From contig OX442319.1 of the NCBI GenBank assembly GCA_949358305.1, forward strand, positions 746,001-806,000: a DNA stretch of 60,000 bases, written 5' to 3'. A program made the translations under genes and the position numbers. Below the pieces are notes generated by a model. It saw only the letters and a list, made by a program, of their open reading frames with translations, was not told where the DNA came from and made no database searches. This document shows positions 41,491 to 52,999 of the stretch, in pieces; positions within the stretch are counted from its first letter, which is position 1, and each line of letters starts with the position of its first letter. This DNA comes from Strigamia acuminata. Its lineage: Eukaryota > Arthropoda > Chilopoda > Geophilomorpha > Linotaeniidae.

Positions 41491-43553
41491 TTAAGGACAT
41501 TCAAGAAGACGTATCGGATAAGCATCACGCATATCAGTATTTAAATCGCATACCGCAGGAATACGCTCAAGTGACGTTTGCGATCTACCATATGCCTTTA
41601 GCGGACTTCACGCCAGCCAAAGTTTCGGAACAGTTAATATCGGACTATTTACGCTTGAAATCAATGGGTTTGGCTCATAATTCTTCATCGACATCGGTGC
41701 ACGCGTCCGCCAAAGACCAAACGCGATCTCAAAATGATTCTCGACCTCGACGACCGCTGTCATCCGTAAAATGTTTCAACTGCGATGAGATGGGGCATTA
41801 CGCCAATAAATGCCCCCATCCTCGGCGCGCTGATCGAAATCAGCCTATGGCTTCCTTCCAACGCTCGAGAAGCAAGAGCAAGAAGCCAAATAAGAATTCC
41901 GCGCCGAAAGTTGATGACACACGTCCCAGAGGCAACTTGCGTCCAGTACGGAAAACGATTTTTTTCGTCAATGCACCGCAAGTGATTGAGCGCCCGGTTG
42001 CTCACTTTATGCAATCCAATGAGTGGATTGTAGATTGTGGCGCTACAGATCACGTCTCGCATGTATGATCATGGTTCTCCGATTTTACAAACATTGTACC
42101 TTTCGATATTGAATTAGGCCAGGGAAAATCCCAAGTCACTGGCAAAGGAAGTGTACAACTATTAACCCGCATAGACGATTATGACAGTATTGTGGTTTTG
42201 ACGAACGTTTTGTATACGCCGAGCTTCGAAGCCAATTTGATCTCGGTATCCAAGATTGATAAGACCCGTCACCATATCCACATTTATAATGGTGAAGTTA
42301 ACATCTATGAATCGTCAATTGAGAGTCCAATTCTCCGCACACGAGAGAAAAGTGGTCTTTATTATGTGGACGGTCTGTGCTCCAATCCGGCTGTTTCGAC
42401 ATTGATTTCTCCAATTACTCAACCTGATCCTGTACAAACTTTCGTAACAACAGAGGTTGAATTCGAGAACATTCCAAAGCCCAAAAAGCAACAGTCAAAG
42501 CAACGTGACATTTCGGACTTCAGAATTCAAATGCCACCAATGCCAAACCAGAAGCCAATTCCCGCGATAACTAACCCATTGCCTGTTCCGCAATCCTTGC
42601 CTATCCACAATGAGCCACTTATCCCATCCTATGCTGATGCATTACAGCAAATTCCTTCCACGCCTTTGCCTGTGATTTCCAATCCTTGCAATGTCTCTCA
42701 GTCACAAAAAGAGACAATCCCTAAACCTTCTCAATCTCCAAAGAAGGTCATTGCTAATCCTGCTTCAATCAAAGATGCAACTGGTTTGTGGCATAGTCGT
42801 CTTGGCCACCTACACACCAATGCTATGCGATTGTTGGCGAACAACGATCATGTCTACGGACTTGAACCGGCAGAAGTACGCCAAGAGCTGGCTTGCAATC
42901 ACTGCCGAATTGCAAAATCGACTAGGGCTTCGCACAAACCGGACGCACATCCATGCATGTCGCAACCCCTAGACCTTCTACACATGGACGTGTGGGGACC
43001 GGCTCCTGTGACCTCTTTTGGTGGTGCTCGTTTTGTCTTTACCGTCATCGACGATGCAACGAGATACACCTGGATTACGCCTCTTGCACAGAAGTCACAA
43101 GTTTTTGAATGCTTCAAGGACCTCGTTGTCAGACTCGAACGGGTTGCAAACACCCGCATCAAAGCAATTCGATCTGACAGAGGAGGTGAATTCATGTCCA
43201 ATGAATTTCTTCAATACCTTAAAGAAAAGGGGATCCAGGGTCAGCGAACGAACCCGTCATCACCACAGATGAACGGGACTGCCGAGAGGATTAATAGAAC
43301 AATGGCCGACAACTTTAGGGCTATACTCGAGGAAACACAACTTCCAGGGGGTCTGTGGGCCGAACTAGCGGTTACATTCGCTTACATCAAGAATCGCAGC
43401 CCACATTCACGGTTAGATAATGAAGTGCCATACATCCTTTGGCGTCAACGTGCCCTATCACTTCGACATTTGAGGAAGATCGGATCCAAATGTTGGGTAC
43501 ACTTTACCGCACCAGGCCGAAAGAAACTCGATCCGCGCGCCTGGTAAGGATTT
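41491..43553 (+). pseudogene. copia-D Gag C-terminus, protease and integrase
   Basis: Continues gag with AYQYLNRIPQEYAQV, a CCHC knuckle CFNCDEMGHYANKC and protease IVDCGATDHVSHV (Cys in place of the usual Thr after Asp), then a TGA at 42066. The frame from about 42070 to 43547 gives the integrase zinc region LWHSRLGHLHTN..CNHCRIAK, core LLHMDVWG, IRSDRGGEF and SPQMNGTAERINR, up to WVHFTAPGRKKLDPRAW, then TAA. The solo LTR follows after the duplicated GATTT. Confidence 0.88.
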
Positions 43554-44078
43554 TGTAGGTCTAAAAACCATATTTTATCAATGTATATATTCGTTGTTCC
43601 GTGTTTCACACAGTATTCCGTATTATTTGATCATTTAGTATAATTGTGTTTATTCTATGCTGTGCCATTCGTAATTCTGTATGGCCATCGTATTATCAAA
43701 TGATTTGTTCTTTCTGTTAATGATTTATCCTATGTTGATGTCATTTACCGGCACCAGGTGCCACTCTGTATTATTCTTGTATCCAACATGGCGCTATACA
43801 CAGGCGTGTGTAGCTCACCTGATTTCCAACTGTTATAGGACTCTAATTTGTAATGTATTATGTTTTATTAAATTGTTTATTTAGTTTTACATTTCGTTCA
43901 TTGTTCTCAAGCACATTCAGTGCTTTTAGGCGATTATAAGTGGCCATTTGCCGCGCGCCTCATGCGTATCGAGACGATACGTTTCGCGAACGTTCGTGCA
44001 CGTAGCACGACTCCAATTCGCGTATATTCGCACGCTTCCAACCGGTTATTTACCGGATTCGCGCACTCCTCTGCTACA
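43554..44078 (-). mobile_element. Solo LTR of the copia-A family in copia-D
   Basis: 525 bp, TGTAGGTC..CTGCTACA ends, flanked by GATTT (43549-43553 and 44079-44083). The copia-D frame resumes at once with LVGYAT and GYRVWN. It shares blocks with the copia-A LTR at 358-903. The orientation is inferred from copia-A. It presumably arose by LTR-LTR recombination. Confidence 0.85.
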
Positions 44079-44083
44079 GATTT

Positions 44084-45163
44084 TTGGTTGGATATGCAAC
44101 AGGAACATGAGGATATCGGGTGTGGAACCCCATAGATAACTCGATAACGGAATCCATTCACGTCAAAATAGACGAGCATCAATCCTACCGAAAGTTGCTT
44201 AAAAGTCTTAATGGTCGCCAAAATCAAACTTTCGACAATCTAGATGTTGGTCAACAACAAAGGGTGTCGTTTAATGACGACGTACAGTCGTGTTCAAAAA
44301 AACTGGACCCTCACTCTGTGCTGGCAATTGAAATTGTGAGTAATTCTGTGTTTTGCCACTAGGTGAAACATCAGACATCAACAGGTGATAATATAGCCTT
44401 GTCTACAGTGATCCTTTCATAATTTAATGGACACTTTTAAAAAGGAAAATATAAGTTATTTTCATAGAAAAAGTGTATGGATATTTAATATTAAGAAATA
44501 AAAAATTAATTTGTTTAATATTTTCTAACAAAACAAGGAATTACTCACAATTTCAATTGCGAGCACAGAGTGAGGGTCTAGTTTTTTTGAACACGACTGT
44601 ACTCATTTCTGGATCGAGTCGACCAGAAAGCAATCGAAGTTAATGCAGAGGGGCTGGAATTGCACGACATTGATGTGGCTTTCCAGCGGACAGATTCAGA
44701 TGAAGGCTCGTCAAATGGTGAATCAGATGATGATGATGATGACAACGATGGAAACGGATCTGTGTCGAAATCAATATCTATCCCGTTTGTACATATTTCA
44801 TCACTCAGAACGCCAGAACGTCAGTTAGTAGAAGCGTGCGCACTGGCATTACCAGATTCTGCGAGTTTGGGACGGTCAGCGTCATATCCAATCCTTTATC
44901 AAGGGGAAGGACAGGATACGGATGAGGATGTTATACAGATTGTTGATGAGGCAATTCAACCGGACGCGGCAGAGTTGCAACAAATTCAGTCTCCTCACAT
45001 CTCACCGGAAACGTCTCAAACTAGTTCTCCGGGGCTTTCACCGCCTGGCTCACCAACGCGTTTCGTCACAACGCGCAGAAGAGATGGCCGAAATGTTTTG
45101 CAGCATATGATGCCAATATTCGATCAAGGTGCCCTATCTCCGTTCCAACGACGAATCGTCTAA
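44084..45163 (+). pseudogene. copia-D linker region (acidic/Ser-Pro rich), split by a MITE
   Basis: Positions 44084-44284 encode GYRVWNPIDNSITESIHVKI then SYRKLL, the region just after the integrase. 44602-45163 encodes an Asp/Glu run and a Ser/Pro-rich spacer (SPHISPETSQTSSPGLSPPG, FVTTRRRDGRN) that parallels the copia-A linker (SPDQSPRQTP, FVTTRRKPRG). Translation stops at 45163 before any RT. Confidence 0.8.
44285..44599. mobile_element. Tc1/mariner-type MITE (315 bp)
   Basis: Ends CAGTCGTGTTCAAAAAAACT, with inverted repeats of about 65 bp (to GTGAGTAATTC / GAATTACTCAC), flanked by TA at 44283-44284 and 44600-44601. The terminal bases resemble the 20530-22580 element, suggesting a shared transposase type. 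AT-rich centre, no gene. Confidence 0.88.
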
Positions 45164-45640
45164 GGGCGAATCTGGCCATTCGGACGAATGGCGAATTTCG
45201 ACCTTATTCCGTCCAAAAGCAGTCCCAATGGCAAATTTCTCCCAATTCGCCATTGGGAACGTATTTGGACCTTTCTAATGGCGAATTGGTAGAAATTAGC
45301 CACAGGAGCGCGACATGAATCTGCCGCAACAAGCCGACGCAAAAAAATGGTTTAGGATAAAAAAACCAGTAAGGTTAGGTTTGCGGGGGGTCAAGGGGGG
45401 GCGCAGCCCTCCCTTGACCCCCCCTTGTTATCCCTTCTTAGGAATTGGGAGTCGCGGTAGATGACGCCCACAGATTCGCCATTGGAAACGCAAATAACGT
45501 TTCCAATGGCAAATTTCAATACACACGTTTCCAATGGCGAATTTGCCCAAATTCGCCATTGGAACGTCAAAATACCTTTCCAATGGCGAATTTTCAAAAT
45601 TCGCCATTAGGTGATTCGCCGTTGGAACGGGTACCCTTTC
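45164..45640. repeat. Palindromic tandem array 2 (AATTCGCCATTGGAA)
   Basis: The half-unit TTCCAATGGCGAATTT and its reverse complement alternate ten or more times, split in the middle by a G/C-run hairpin (45385-45424: GGGGGGTCAAGGGGG..CCCTCCCTTGACCCCCC). Frames here are repeat artefacts. Confidence 0.85.
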
Positions 45641-46184
45641 CATCATCATAAACAACACAACAACCCCACCTACTACCAACATTTTTAATGATGCAAGAGG
45701 TGACAATTTTGATTTCACTCGTTATTTACTCATTCCAGCTGGAAACAGTTTCTTTTTTTAAATTATATTGGAAATACAGTAGTAATAATGGCAAATGGCT
45801 GAACTAGGACAAAATCAGGAAGTTCCTACTCTGGCAGATGTCTTTGTTTGAAGGTGGCGGACTGAGAGGTAAGCTAAAATGTAGTTCAGAAACCAGCCTA
45901 ATTTTTAAAAGTTCACAAAATTAAAGATTAATTATTGAAAAGGACGCTACCTTGACAAAATCTACCAGTATCTTATGACAATACCTCCAACCAGTGTGGA
46001 ATCGAAACAGGCATTTTCATAGGCTGGAATTTTCTGCACTAAGATAAGAAGCTGCTTGGGTGACCCATCTCTGGATTCATTGTGCTTTTTATATTCATAT
46101 TTTTATGAGTAAATTGTAGTACTACAGTATTATCTAATTATACATGACAAATAAATATTTTTGTTGAGAAATAGATTGACTATC
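45641..46184. other. AT-rich sequence, no gene seen
   Basis: Contains no convincing coding segment. If the P-like transposase had its THAP domain upstream it should be here, but I cannot find a C2CH signature. Confidence 0.5.
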
Positions 46185-46340
46185 CAGAACCGGTACCAAT
46201 ACCGGTGCCAGTACCGCTCTCGGTAGTAGTACCGGCCCCAATACCGGTGCTCATTTTTCATTTGGTATTGGAACCGAATATAGTACCGGAAAAAAATGTC
46301 AGTACCGAATACCGGTACCATGAAAACCGTCCGGTACTGC
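46185..46340. repeat. Palindromic array 3 (ACCGGTACC units)
   Basis: CCGGTACCAATACCGGTGCC-type units in both orientations, about a dozen copies of GGTACCGG or its variants in 150 bp. It abuts the first visible transposase exon. Confidence 0.8.
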
Positions 46341-46877
46341 AATCCCTACTTGTTTGTGATGGTGCCACCACAAACAAATCCGCATTGAAAACTTTGGGTG
46401 TATCTGGTAATAGAAGATCGCTTAAATTTCTGTTCAAAAATCCAGCTGATCTCAGCAGAGATGTCTGTGCAATATTTGACGTGCCACACATTTTCAAATG
46501 TATCCGGAATCTGTTTATTAGTAAAAAAGAGTTTTCAGTAAGTAAATCAAACTAATTATTGATAGATATAAGTAATAAGTTATAAATTATAATTCCAGCT
46601 TCCTGACGGCTTAGTCAAATTTAATCATATTGAAACTGCTTTCGAGGAAGACACTAAAAATCCACCAGGCCTGAAAGTGATGCCAAAAATTAGAGACGCT
46701 CATCTTTATCCCAACAATTTTCAAAAACAAAATGTGCGGACAGCAGTGCAGGTAAAGTAATTTTTTAGCATAATTTTTCAGAACACAAACTAAATCATTC
46801 TGTTACAGCTTTTCAGTGGTGCAGTTGCAAATTCTTTAATTTTTTTTAAACAACGTGGTGTTCGTAATTTGCAAGAT

Positions 46878-48067
46878 TGTTGCGAACAGAATGGAATTTA
46901 TTGTGACTGTTTAATTGCAATTATTATTCAGTGTTTTGTTTTTGTCTTCATATTGATAAAACTTGCTTATTGATTTTCTGCAAGTGAAGTTCTAACCATA
47001 CTTTTCAGATTTTGCCATAATAAACAATTTAAGGTGTAATTTTATTCAAGTGTCATTTTGATTTGTTCATTTTATTATTTACATAAAGTGTTTACAGTGT
47101 TTTATTTCAAATCTCATGATTTTTTATACTGATTACTTGAAATTATTCAATTTATTCATGTTTAGTACTTATTCTGTGTTGAATTCTTATTTCTATTCAT
47201 TATTCTGTTTATTCTGTAATTTTTGGGTATATTTCTAGTAATTTTCATTTTCCAGTTCAGTTGTGCAATGAGTATGATGCTATTTTCAGTTTCCAGTTGA
47301 CTTTTGCGAAGATTTTCAATGTGTGTTGTTTTTGGTTAAAATCCATGTTTGAAAATGTTAAATCTCATGTTTCTAGTGTAATTTTGCCTGCTGAGTTCAT
47401 TTCTGACGTTGTTTTATTGAATTGATGACTCTAAATGTCATATTTTTGCATATTTCGTCTGTAACAATGAGTTAGGCCTAATTTGTGCACTCTAGCTCTA
47501 ATTCATCTAATTTAAAGCATTATTCACCTTAGTTACGATTGGATTTTGTGTTCTTTGTATCTCAGAGACCATTTTCATGTATTTTATTCTAATTTTGATG
47601 TAGGGTCCGCGAATTGGCAATCTTGCTGTGTTTTATTTCTCTTTCATTGCCTAGCAACCTATTGATGATGTAATGTGTATTTTTAGATTTCAATTGTTGA
47701 GCACATGCTGTTTCATTGTTGCCCGTGCCATATCCTATGTAACCCAGTGATTTTAATCAGTTATCTACCAACCTCTGAATAAAAGAGTTGTGTGTTTTTA
47801 GCTCTCGTGTTAAGCTTATTTCCAACACATACAATGTGTATTGAGTAGTACATTAGTTCTCAGGCCAACTTATGTCTCCGCCACCTATTGGATGCTTGGT
47901 GCAGGTGTTCTCAACAGTGTTCCTGCTTATCAACAATGCATTTCTTCTCGGACTAATTGCTTTCCAGTGCGGTTTTCGTACTAACCACGACATACGATTT
48001 TGGGCGATCTCAAGTGTTTTGGATACACATCGCCGTTCTTTTCTTTCTGGTTTGTTGACCTGCAACA
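46878..48067. mobile_element. 1190-bp LTR-like insertion in the transposase exon
   Basis: Ends TGTTGC..GCAACA, flanked by AGAT (46874-46877 and 48068-48071). The transposase frame continues exactly when it is skipped. No coding frame of note and a GAATAAAAG signal at about 47776, so a solo LTR (4-bp duplication, gypsy-like) is the simplest reading. Confidence 0.8.
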
Positions 48068-48563
48068 AGATTGTGATGCTACAATTAATTTCGTTAAGAC
48101 ACTGAATCGATTGTTTGATGCTTTAAACAGAAAAAGACCTGTGGAGGGAATTAAACCGGATTCAGAAGATTTAAACGTAATATACATCAGTTATTTCCTG
48201 TTCTTAAATTTATATTTATTGTAACTTTTTTTTAGGTACTGACAAGTGCTATTAATTGGTTAGACAATTGGGAAATTCATGTCACAAACATTGGAAATAT
48301 TAAAACCAAATTTTTAAGTGTTCAAACCGCTGAAAGCTTAAGAATTTCCTTGCATTCAATTCTACACTTAACAAAGTTGTTGCTTACAAAGTATACATTT
48401 TATTATGTTCTAAGTGTACGGTTTAATCAAGATCCTCTTGAGGTAATTATCTATTTTTTAAAGCTAATTCCATAAGCAATAACAATATTAATTTTTATCA
48501 GTTGCGACACTATTCATTTGGTTGCATATGAAGGCTACTTTAGGGTATAAGTTTTATATTTAT

Positions 48564-48871
48564 TAACTCTGATAGCACTCTGAATTAGTTTCCTGCATTT
48601 ATTCCATTCATGATTCCAAACAATCCATTCATTTTTTTTATATCCCATAGATTAACTAACATGATGTATAACCTTTACATGAAGCTAAATTTATTTTTGA
48701 TTTTAGGTATTTTTCAGTTTAATACGGCAACTCTAATAGCACTCTGAATTAATTTCCTGCATTTATTCCCTGCATGATTCCAAACATTGTTTTATATCCC
48801 CATAGATTAACTATAGATGAAGCTAATATTTTTTTTTTAATTTTCAGCTATTTTTCGGTTTAATACGGCAA
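48564..48871 (+). repeat. Tandem duplication of an intron end and exon start
   Basis: 48564-48728 and 48729-48871 are direct repeats (AACTCT.ATAGCACTCTGAATTA, ATTTATTCC.T, CATAGATTAACTA, TATTTTTC.GTTTAATACGGCAA). The unit includes the splice acceptor and about 25 bases of the last transposase exon, so a decoy acceptor lies about 150 bp upstream of the used one. Confidence 0.8.
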
Positions 48872-49612
48872 GCTTGTGGTGGTGACACTCATCCAACTGT
48901 ACTGCAATTTTTGTACATTTTTCGTTTAATGTCCGTTTCATCACTAATTCAGCCTCCAAAACGAGCTTCTGTAGAGTTTAATCGCATTGATCTCCTTGTG
49001 AAGATGAGACAATTATCCCAAGCTCGAAAAGAACAAAGAGGAAATAAAATTGAAGCATTTCACAATGACATTGAAAAGATCTTGAGTAGTCCAGAAGCTT
49101 TTCAGGTTCAGAATGGAGATGAACTAAATGTGGCTAACGATTTAAGAAATGTGGATGTTAAGGATTGTATTTTGTATTATCTTGGGGGATTTATAATCAG
49201 AAAATTATTAAACACAGACTGTCTTTCATGTTTGGAGTCAGTCAAATTAGAGGTTTCCCCACAAAATTCTGAAAGCCTGTTAACTGATCTAAGATCAAAA
49301 GGAAAATTGCTGCATCCAACTCCAAATCTTATTAAATTACTTTCATTTGTAGAAAATGCTATTGAAAATAATTTAAAAGATTTTACCACTGATAATATTT
49401 TTAGTAAAATTAGTAATGAAATTATTAACAATAATAATCTGCCAAATTTTAAAATTGGATGTCCAGATTTAAATCATTCGTCACATTTAACTTCACAAAC
49501 TATTTATTTTTATGTAACTTGTAGACTGCATTTCTTTACTAGAGCCTTTAATAATAATATAAAGTCTAAAGGTAAAAGTAAAGACTGCAGAAAAAAAGCT
49601 AATTTACAATAA

Positions 49613-49866
49613 AGTGTTAAACAAAGCGTGAAATCAAGTGTTAAATATAAATTTTAAAGCAATTTTTTCTAATTTCTCTGTGTTTTTATCTTCAAATAAT
49701 GTATATAGCACATAAACCCTCATTATTTACATGCTTATACCAAGGTCATACCATAGAACTTTCCATCTACCACTGTGCACAGCGCCATCGGGTGGTGGAA
49801 TTAGTTACTATTATGACAAGAACCATTGCTAGTGTTACAGTTGAGTGACCATTCTATCCAAGGACC
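49613..49866. other. 3' flank of the transposase, no gene seen
   Basis: AT-rich, then a short ACAGCGCCATCGGGTGG segment that resembles the left flank of the locus-1 foldback array. Confidence 0.45.
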
Positions 49867-50440
49867 ATGGCGGCGTCGTTCATTTCTTTGCCGTTTTTGG
49901 CAACGAAACGACACGGCGGCGTCGTTCATTTCTTTGCCGTTTTTGGCAACAAAACAACGCGCGTCGTTTTTAATTTCGTTGCCGCTTGTGGCGACGAAAC
50001 AACACGGCGACTTCCTTCATTTTGTTGCCAAACGTTGCCAACGTTGCTGAAACGACACGGCAGCGTCGTTCATTTCTTTGCCGTTTTTGGCGACTAAACC
50101 ACAAGACGACGTCCTTCATTTCGTTGCCATATGTGGCGACTAAACCACACGACGACGTCCTTCATTTTGTCCCCGTTTTTGCGACGAAACAACACGGCGA
50201 CGTCCTTCATTTTGTTGCCGTTCGTGTCGTTTCGTAGCCAAAAACGGCGAAGAAATGAACGACGTCGCCGTGTCGTTTCGTCGCCACAAACGAGGACGAA
50301 ATGAAGGAAGTCGCCGTGTGGTTTAGTCGCCACAAATGGCAAAGAAGTAAACGACGCCGCCGTGTTGTTTCATTGCCAAAACACCGAAGAAATGAAGGAC
50401 GACGAAATGAAGACAGACGAAATGAAGAAACCCCAAAAAA
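49867..50440. repeat. Foldback minisatellite, locus 2 (46-bp unit)
   Basis: Eight or so units of about 46 bp (GACGTCCTTCATTT..GTTGCC..GTGGCGACTAAACCACAC), then a reversal at about 50225-50250 and four units in the opposite orientation. Same unit as 33010-33370 in mirrored layout. Confidence 0.88.
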
Positions 50441-50735
50441 TCGACTGGTGCGATATAACATGAATTTTTACAAGCCATTGCTTTTTCAATTTCTTGTAGG
50501 CAGGAAATTTGTGAAAAGTAACCCTTCTACCACATTTTTGTGCATTGTTGTTGCATTCAGGCAGTATGAGCTTTACGTTTCTTCTCAGATTGTTGGGTTT
50601 CCGCCGATTGTGATTGTTTATTTTACATCGTAAACACAATGTAAACACTACTACTCGAACGAATCAAGAACCGGAAATGGTTTTTTTCCTACTCGGGAGA
50701 TGTTGCATTCTCTCGCTAGGTGGTGTGCATGCTAA

Positions 50736-51263
50736 GGGGCCATCCATAAAGAACATCACGCTAAAATCGGCTTTTTTTAGACCCCCCTCCCCCCAAGTCA
50801 CACTACTGTCACGCTAAGCTTCACCCCCCTTACCCCCTATGTCACAGTCACGGTTTATTATCATTAGTTCTTTGTGGTTTGCATAGGTTTACATGTACTT
50901 GTGTACATGTACATGTGCCCTTCTCCCATTGGCCGAGCCGTATCACTGGTGTAGTGATCCAAAAATGAGGTAGGAGTAATGCGGCTCGGCCAATAAGAGA
51001 AGGGCACCCTCTTGAGTCGAACCAGAGTACTATAGTAGCGCTGCTAATAACAATGCAGCTGATGAAATGAACACTGTGACATCTTGAATTTCGCTATGGT
51101 GATGATGAAATTTGGGGGCAACGTCCATATGTGAAATGTGCATTAAGATCTTTGCTTGTGTCACATTTCCAAGAACCCCCCTCCCCCTATGTCACAATTT
51201 GTCACGAGATTGGCTTACCCCTCCCTCCCCCCTAAGACTGTGACGTTCTTTATGGATGGCCCC
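50736..51263. mobile_element. PIF/Harbinger-type MITE (528 bp)
   Basis: Terminal inverted repeat GGGGCCATCCATAAAGAACR with TAA duplication (50733-50735 and 51264-51266). Sub-terminal C-rich CCCCCCTCCCCC..TGTCAC blocks occur at both sides. No transposase. A further inverted repeat lies inside. Confidence 0.85.
50915..51007. repeat. Hairpin nested in the Harbinger-type MITE
   Basis: GTGCCCTTCTCCCATTGGCC..CGG and its near-perfect inverse, with a 26-bp stem (2 mismatches) and a ~41-bp loop that has its own ATCACT..AGTGAT stem. It may be a second MITE or an internal fold. Confidence 0.75.
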
Positions 51264-52999
51264 TAATGCGAAAACTGTCTATTCCACCGTTTTTATTTTG
51301 GGCTTGGTGAATACTTCAAAGTCTTCTTCGGTGGTCACCAATGTCCAGGGTGTAATATGTATTAGTTGTTTATTTAATTATACATTCTGAATTGAAATTT
51401 TTTGCCCTTTAAAGTTTCAGCATAATTTTTTAGCTGGCTTTGCTGCTTCAGTAAAGAGCACTCCAGTTAACAACCTTTTTGCATTTACTGGTAGTGTTTA
51501 AAACCACCACCAAATGGTTCAAACTTTATTATTATTGCCTTAACTTCAAAAAAAATAAATTGCGCTTTAACCAATGGACCTGAAAATTGTCCATAAATCT
51601 GTAATGCCTTATACCAAAACAGCGCATTTTACCCTTATGCCTCCAAGGGTTAAGATTGTTTGTACCCTTGCAAAACAACTGAAGAAAAAAGATCTGAAAT
51701 AATATCAATGGGCTTCTCATAACTTACAAAAAATGGAAGCCTTGGACCAATCGGATACTTTGAGAATACAGCCAATGAATGCCCCTATTTGCAGCAAAAG
51801 ACGTGGAAGCCACCCTGGTCAGATTCCTCAGTATGAAAGTGGACGGTAGGAGCAAAGGTTGTGCTGTCAAGAGCGACCAGATGACCTAAAAATAAATTAA
51901 AATTAGAAAATTTAAAATAAAAAAGAGTTAAAAATAAAAAACCCACTAACTGGAAACCAACTATGACTAGGTCAGACAGAAGTGATTATAACCAATCTAA
52001 TTGGAGCCTTTGCCAACCAAACCCTCCTTAAAAAATTAGTATCAGACAAAAAAAAAAACAGCATAGATGCAGGATGAACCCCAATCTTGAACCTGTTGCT
52101 GTCACGTTGGTTGAACGAGAGCTGACCGTATAGTGGTGAAAAATTTAAGAGTGGCTTGGGATCCAAAATCGAGGCAACTTCCAGCTGGGCCAACAATGCA
52201 CCGGTGGGAAAGCGAGTTGTTTTACTCCTCGAGCATAATAAAAGCAGCAGCGATATGAAAAAGGTGTTTATTCATCCATTTGCTTTTCAACAAGTCTGGT
52301 GCACACTCACAACAATCTTGTGTGTTCCTGAACAATCAAATAAATAGAGAAGAATTCAGAAAAGCTCTCCTGAACTTCCATACATCAGTATTTTAACCAA
52401 ACAGATAGACACTATAGGCTACCGTATAAGGTGCACAGAAATTCTAAAGAGAATTACACAAGAGAAACTACAGGTAACTTAAAATGAAGTGATTCATAAT
52501 GACCACAAGAGGTATTTTAAATTAACAGTTAACTCAACAGATAACAGGTATGTTTTAATCCTTTTAAAACATCCTTAAAGCATTTGGAAATGAAGCCAGC
52601 CAATAGAAAAGCTGCACTCCATTACAACCTGTACTAGATAAACAAATGAGTAGTTAAAAACTCAAACCTAAGCGAAAACTTTTGTAATATGTTCCAATAT
52701 TTTCTTATTAATAACAAATTAATTATCAAATACTAAAACCCTTGGTAATTGTCTTAATTCAAATGTGAACAATCATCAGGACTGCACCACACCAAAATGG
52801 CTTCCTCAATTAATACAAATTAATTGGTTAGTTAATTATAAAATTACCTCATGAGGAAAACCTGAGAGACTCAAATAATCACTGGGATTGCAACTGGACT
52901 GTGTCAGATAAGAGCCCTTTTTAAATCTAATTTAAGATTGTAAATAAAAAACAATGAATTTCATTTTCTAGAAACTAATGATCTAACGTCCAGACAAGT
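51264..52999. other. AT-rich sequence, no assignable gene
   Basis: Only short broken frames. Minus-strand scraps at about 51730-52200 may be the downstream part of the DIRS-like element, but no tyrosine recombinase R-H-R-Y motif could be identified. Confidence 0.45.

Larger units (their letters stand above)
33475..45163 (+). mobile_element. copia-D: degenerate Ty1/copia host element
   Basis: A + strand copia whose gag (34048-34470), gag-protease-integrase (41491-43553), linker (44084-44284) and acidic spacer (44602-45163) are separated by three TSD-flanked insertions. A leader at 33475-34047 resembles the copia-C leader (TCGTGAAACTCTGT and the CCCCAGG.GGTC motif). RT and RNase H are missing, replaced at 45164 by a palindromic array. 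Confidence 0.85.
46345..49612 (+). pseudogene. P-element / THAP9-like transposase, multi-exon, interrupted
   Basis: Candidate exons with GT..AG borders: 46345-46537 (CDGATTNKSALKTLGVSG, FDVPHIFKCIRNLF), 46599-46751 (PKIRDAHLYPNNFQKQNVRT), 46809-46877 continuing at 48072-48176 (SGAVANSL, then NFVKTLNRLFDALNRKRP), 48236-48442 (FLSVQTAESLRISLHSIL, RFNQDPLE) and 48848-49612 (LFFGLIRQACGGDTHPTVLQ, YYLGGFIIRKLL, ending KSKDCRKKANLQ). These are the insertion-domain and C-terminal motifs of P-type transposases (DGA, PHxFK, NQDPLExFFG, GG..HPT). The THAP domain and the start of the catalytic domain are missing, and exon 3 is split by an insertion, so it is not functional. Confidence 0.85.

Noticed and set aside
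49867-50237. Overlapping frames of 74-84 codons at the locus-2 array
   Set aside because: Products of the 46-bp repeat read in three frames.
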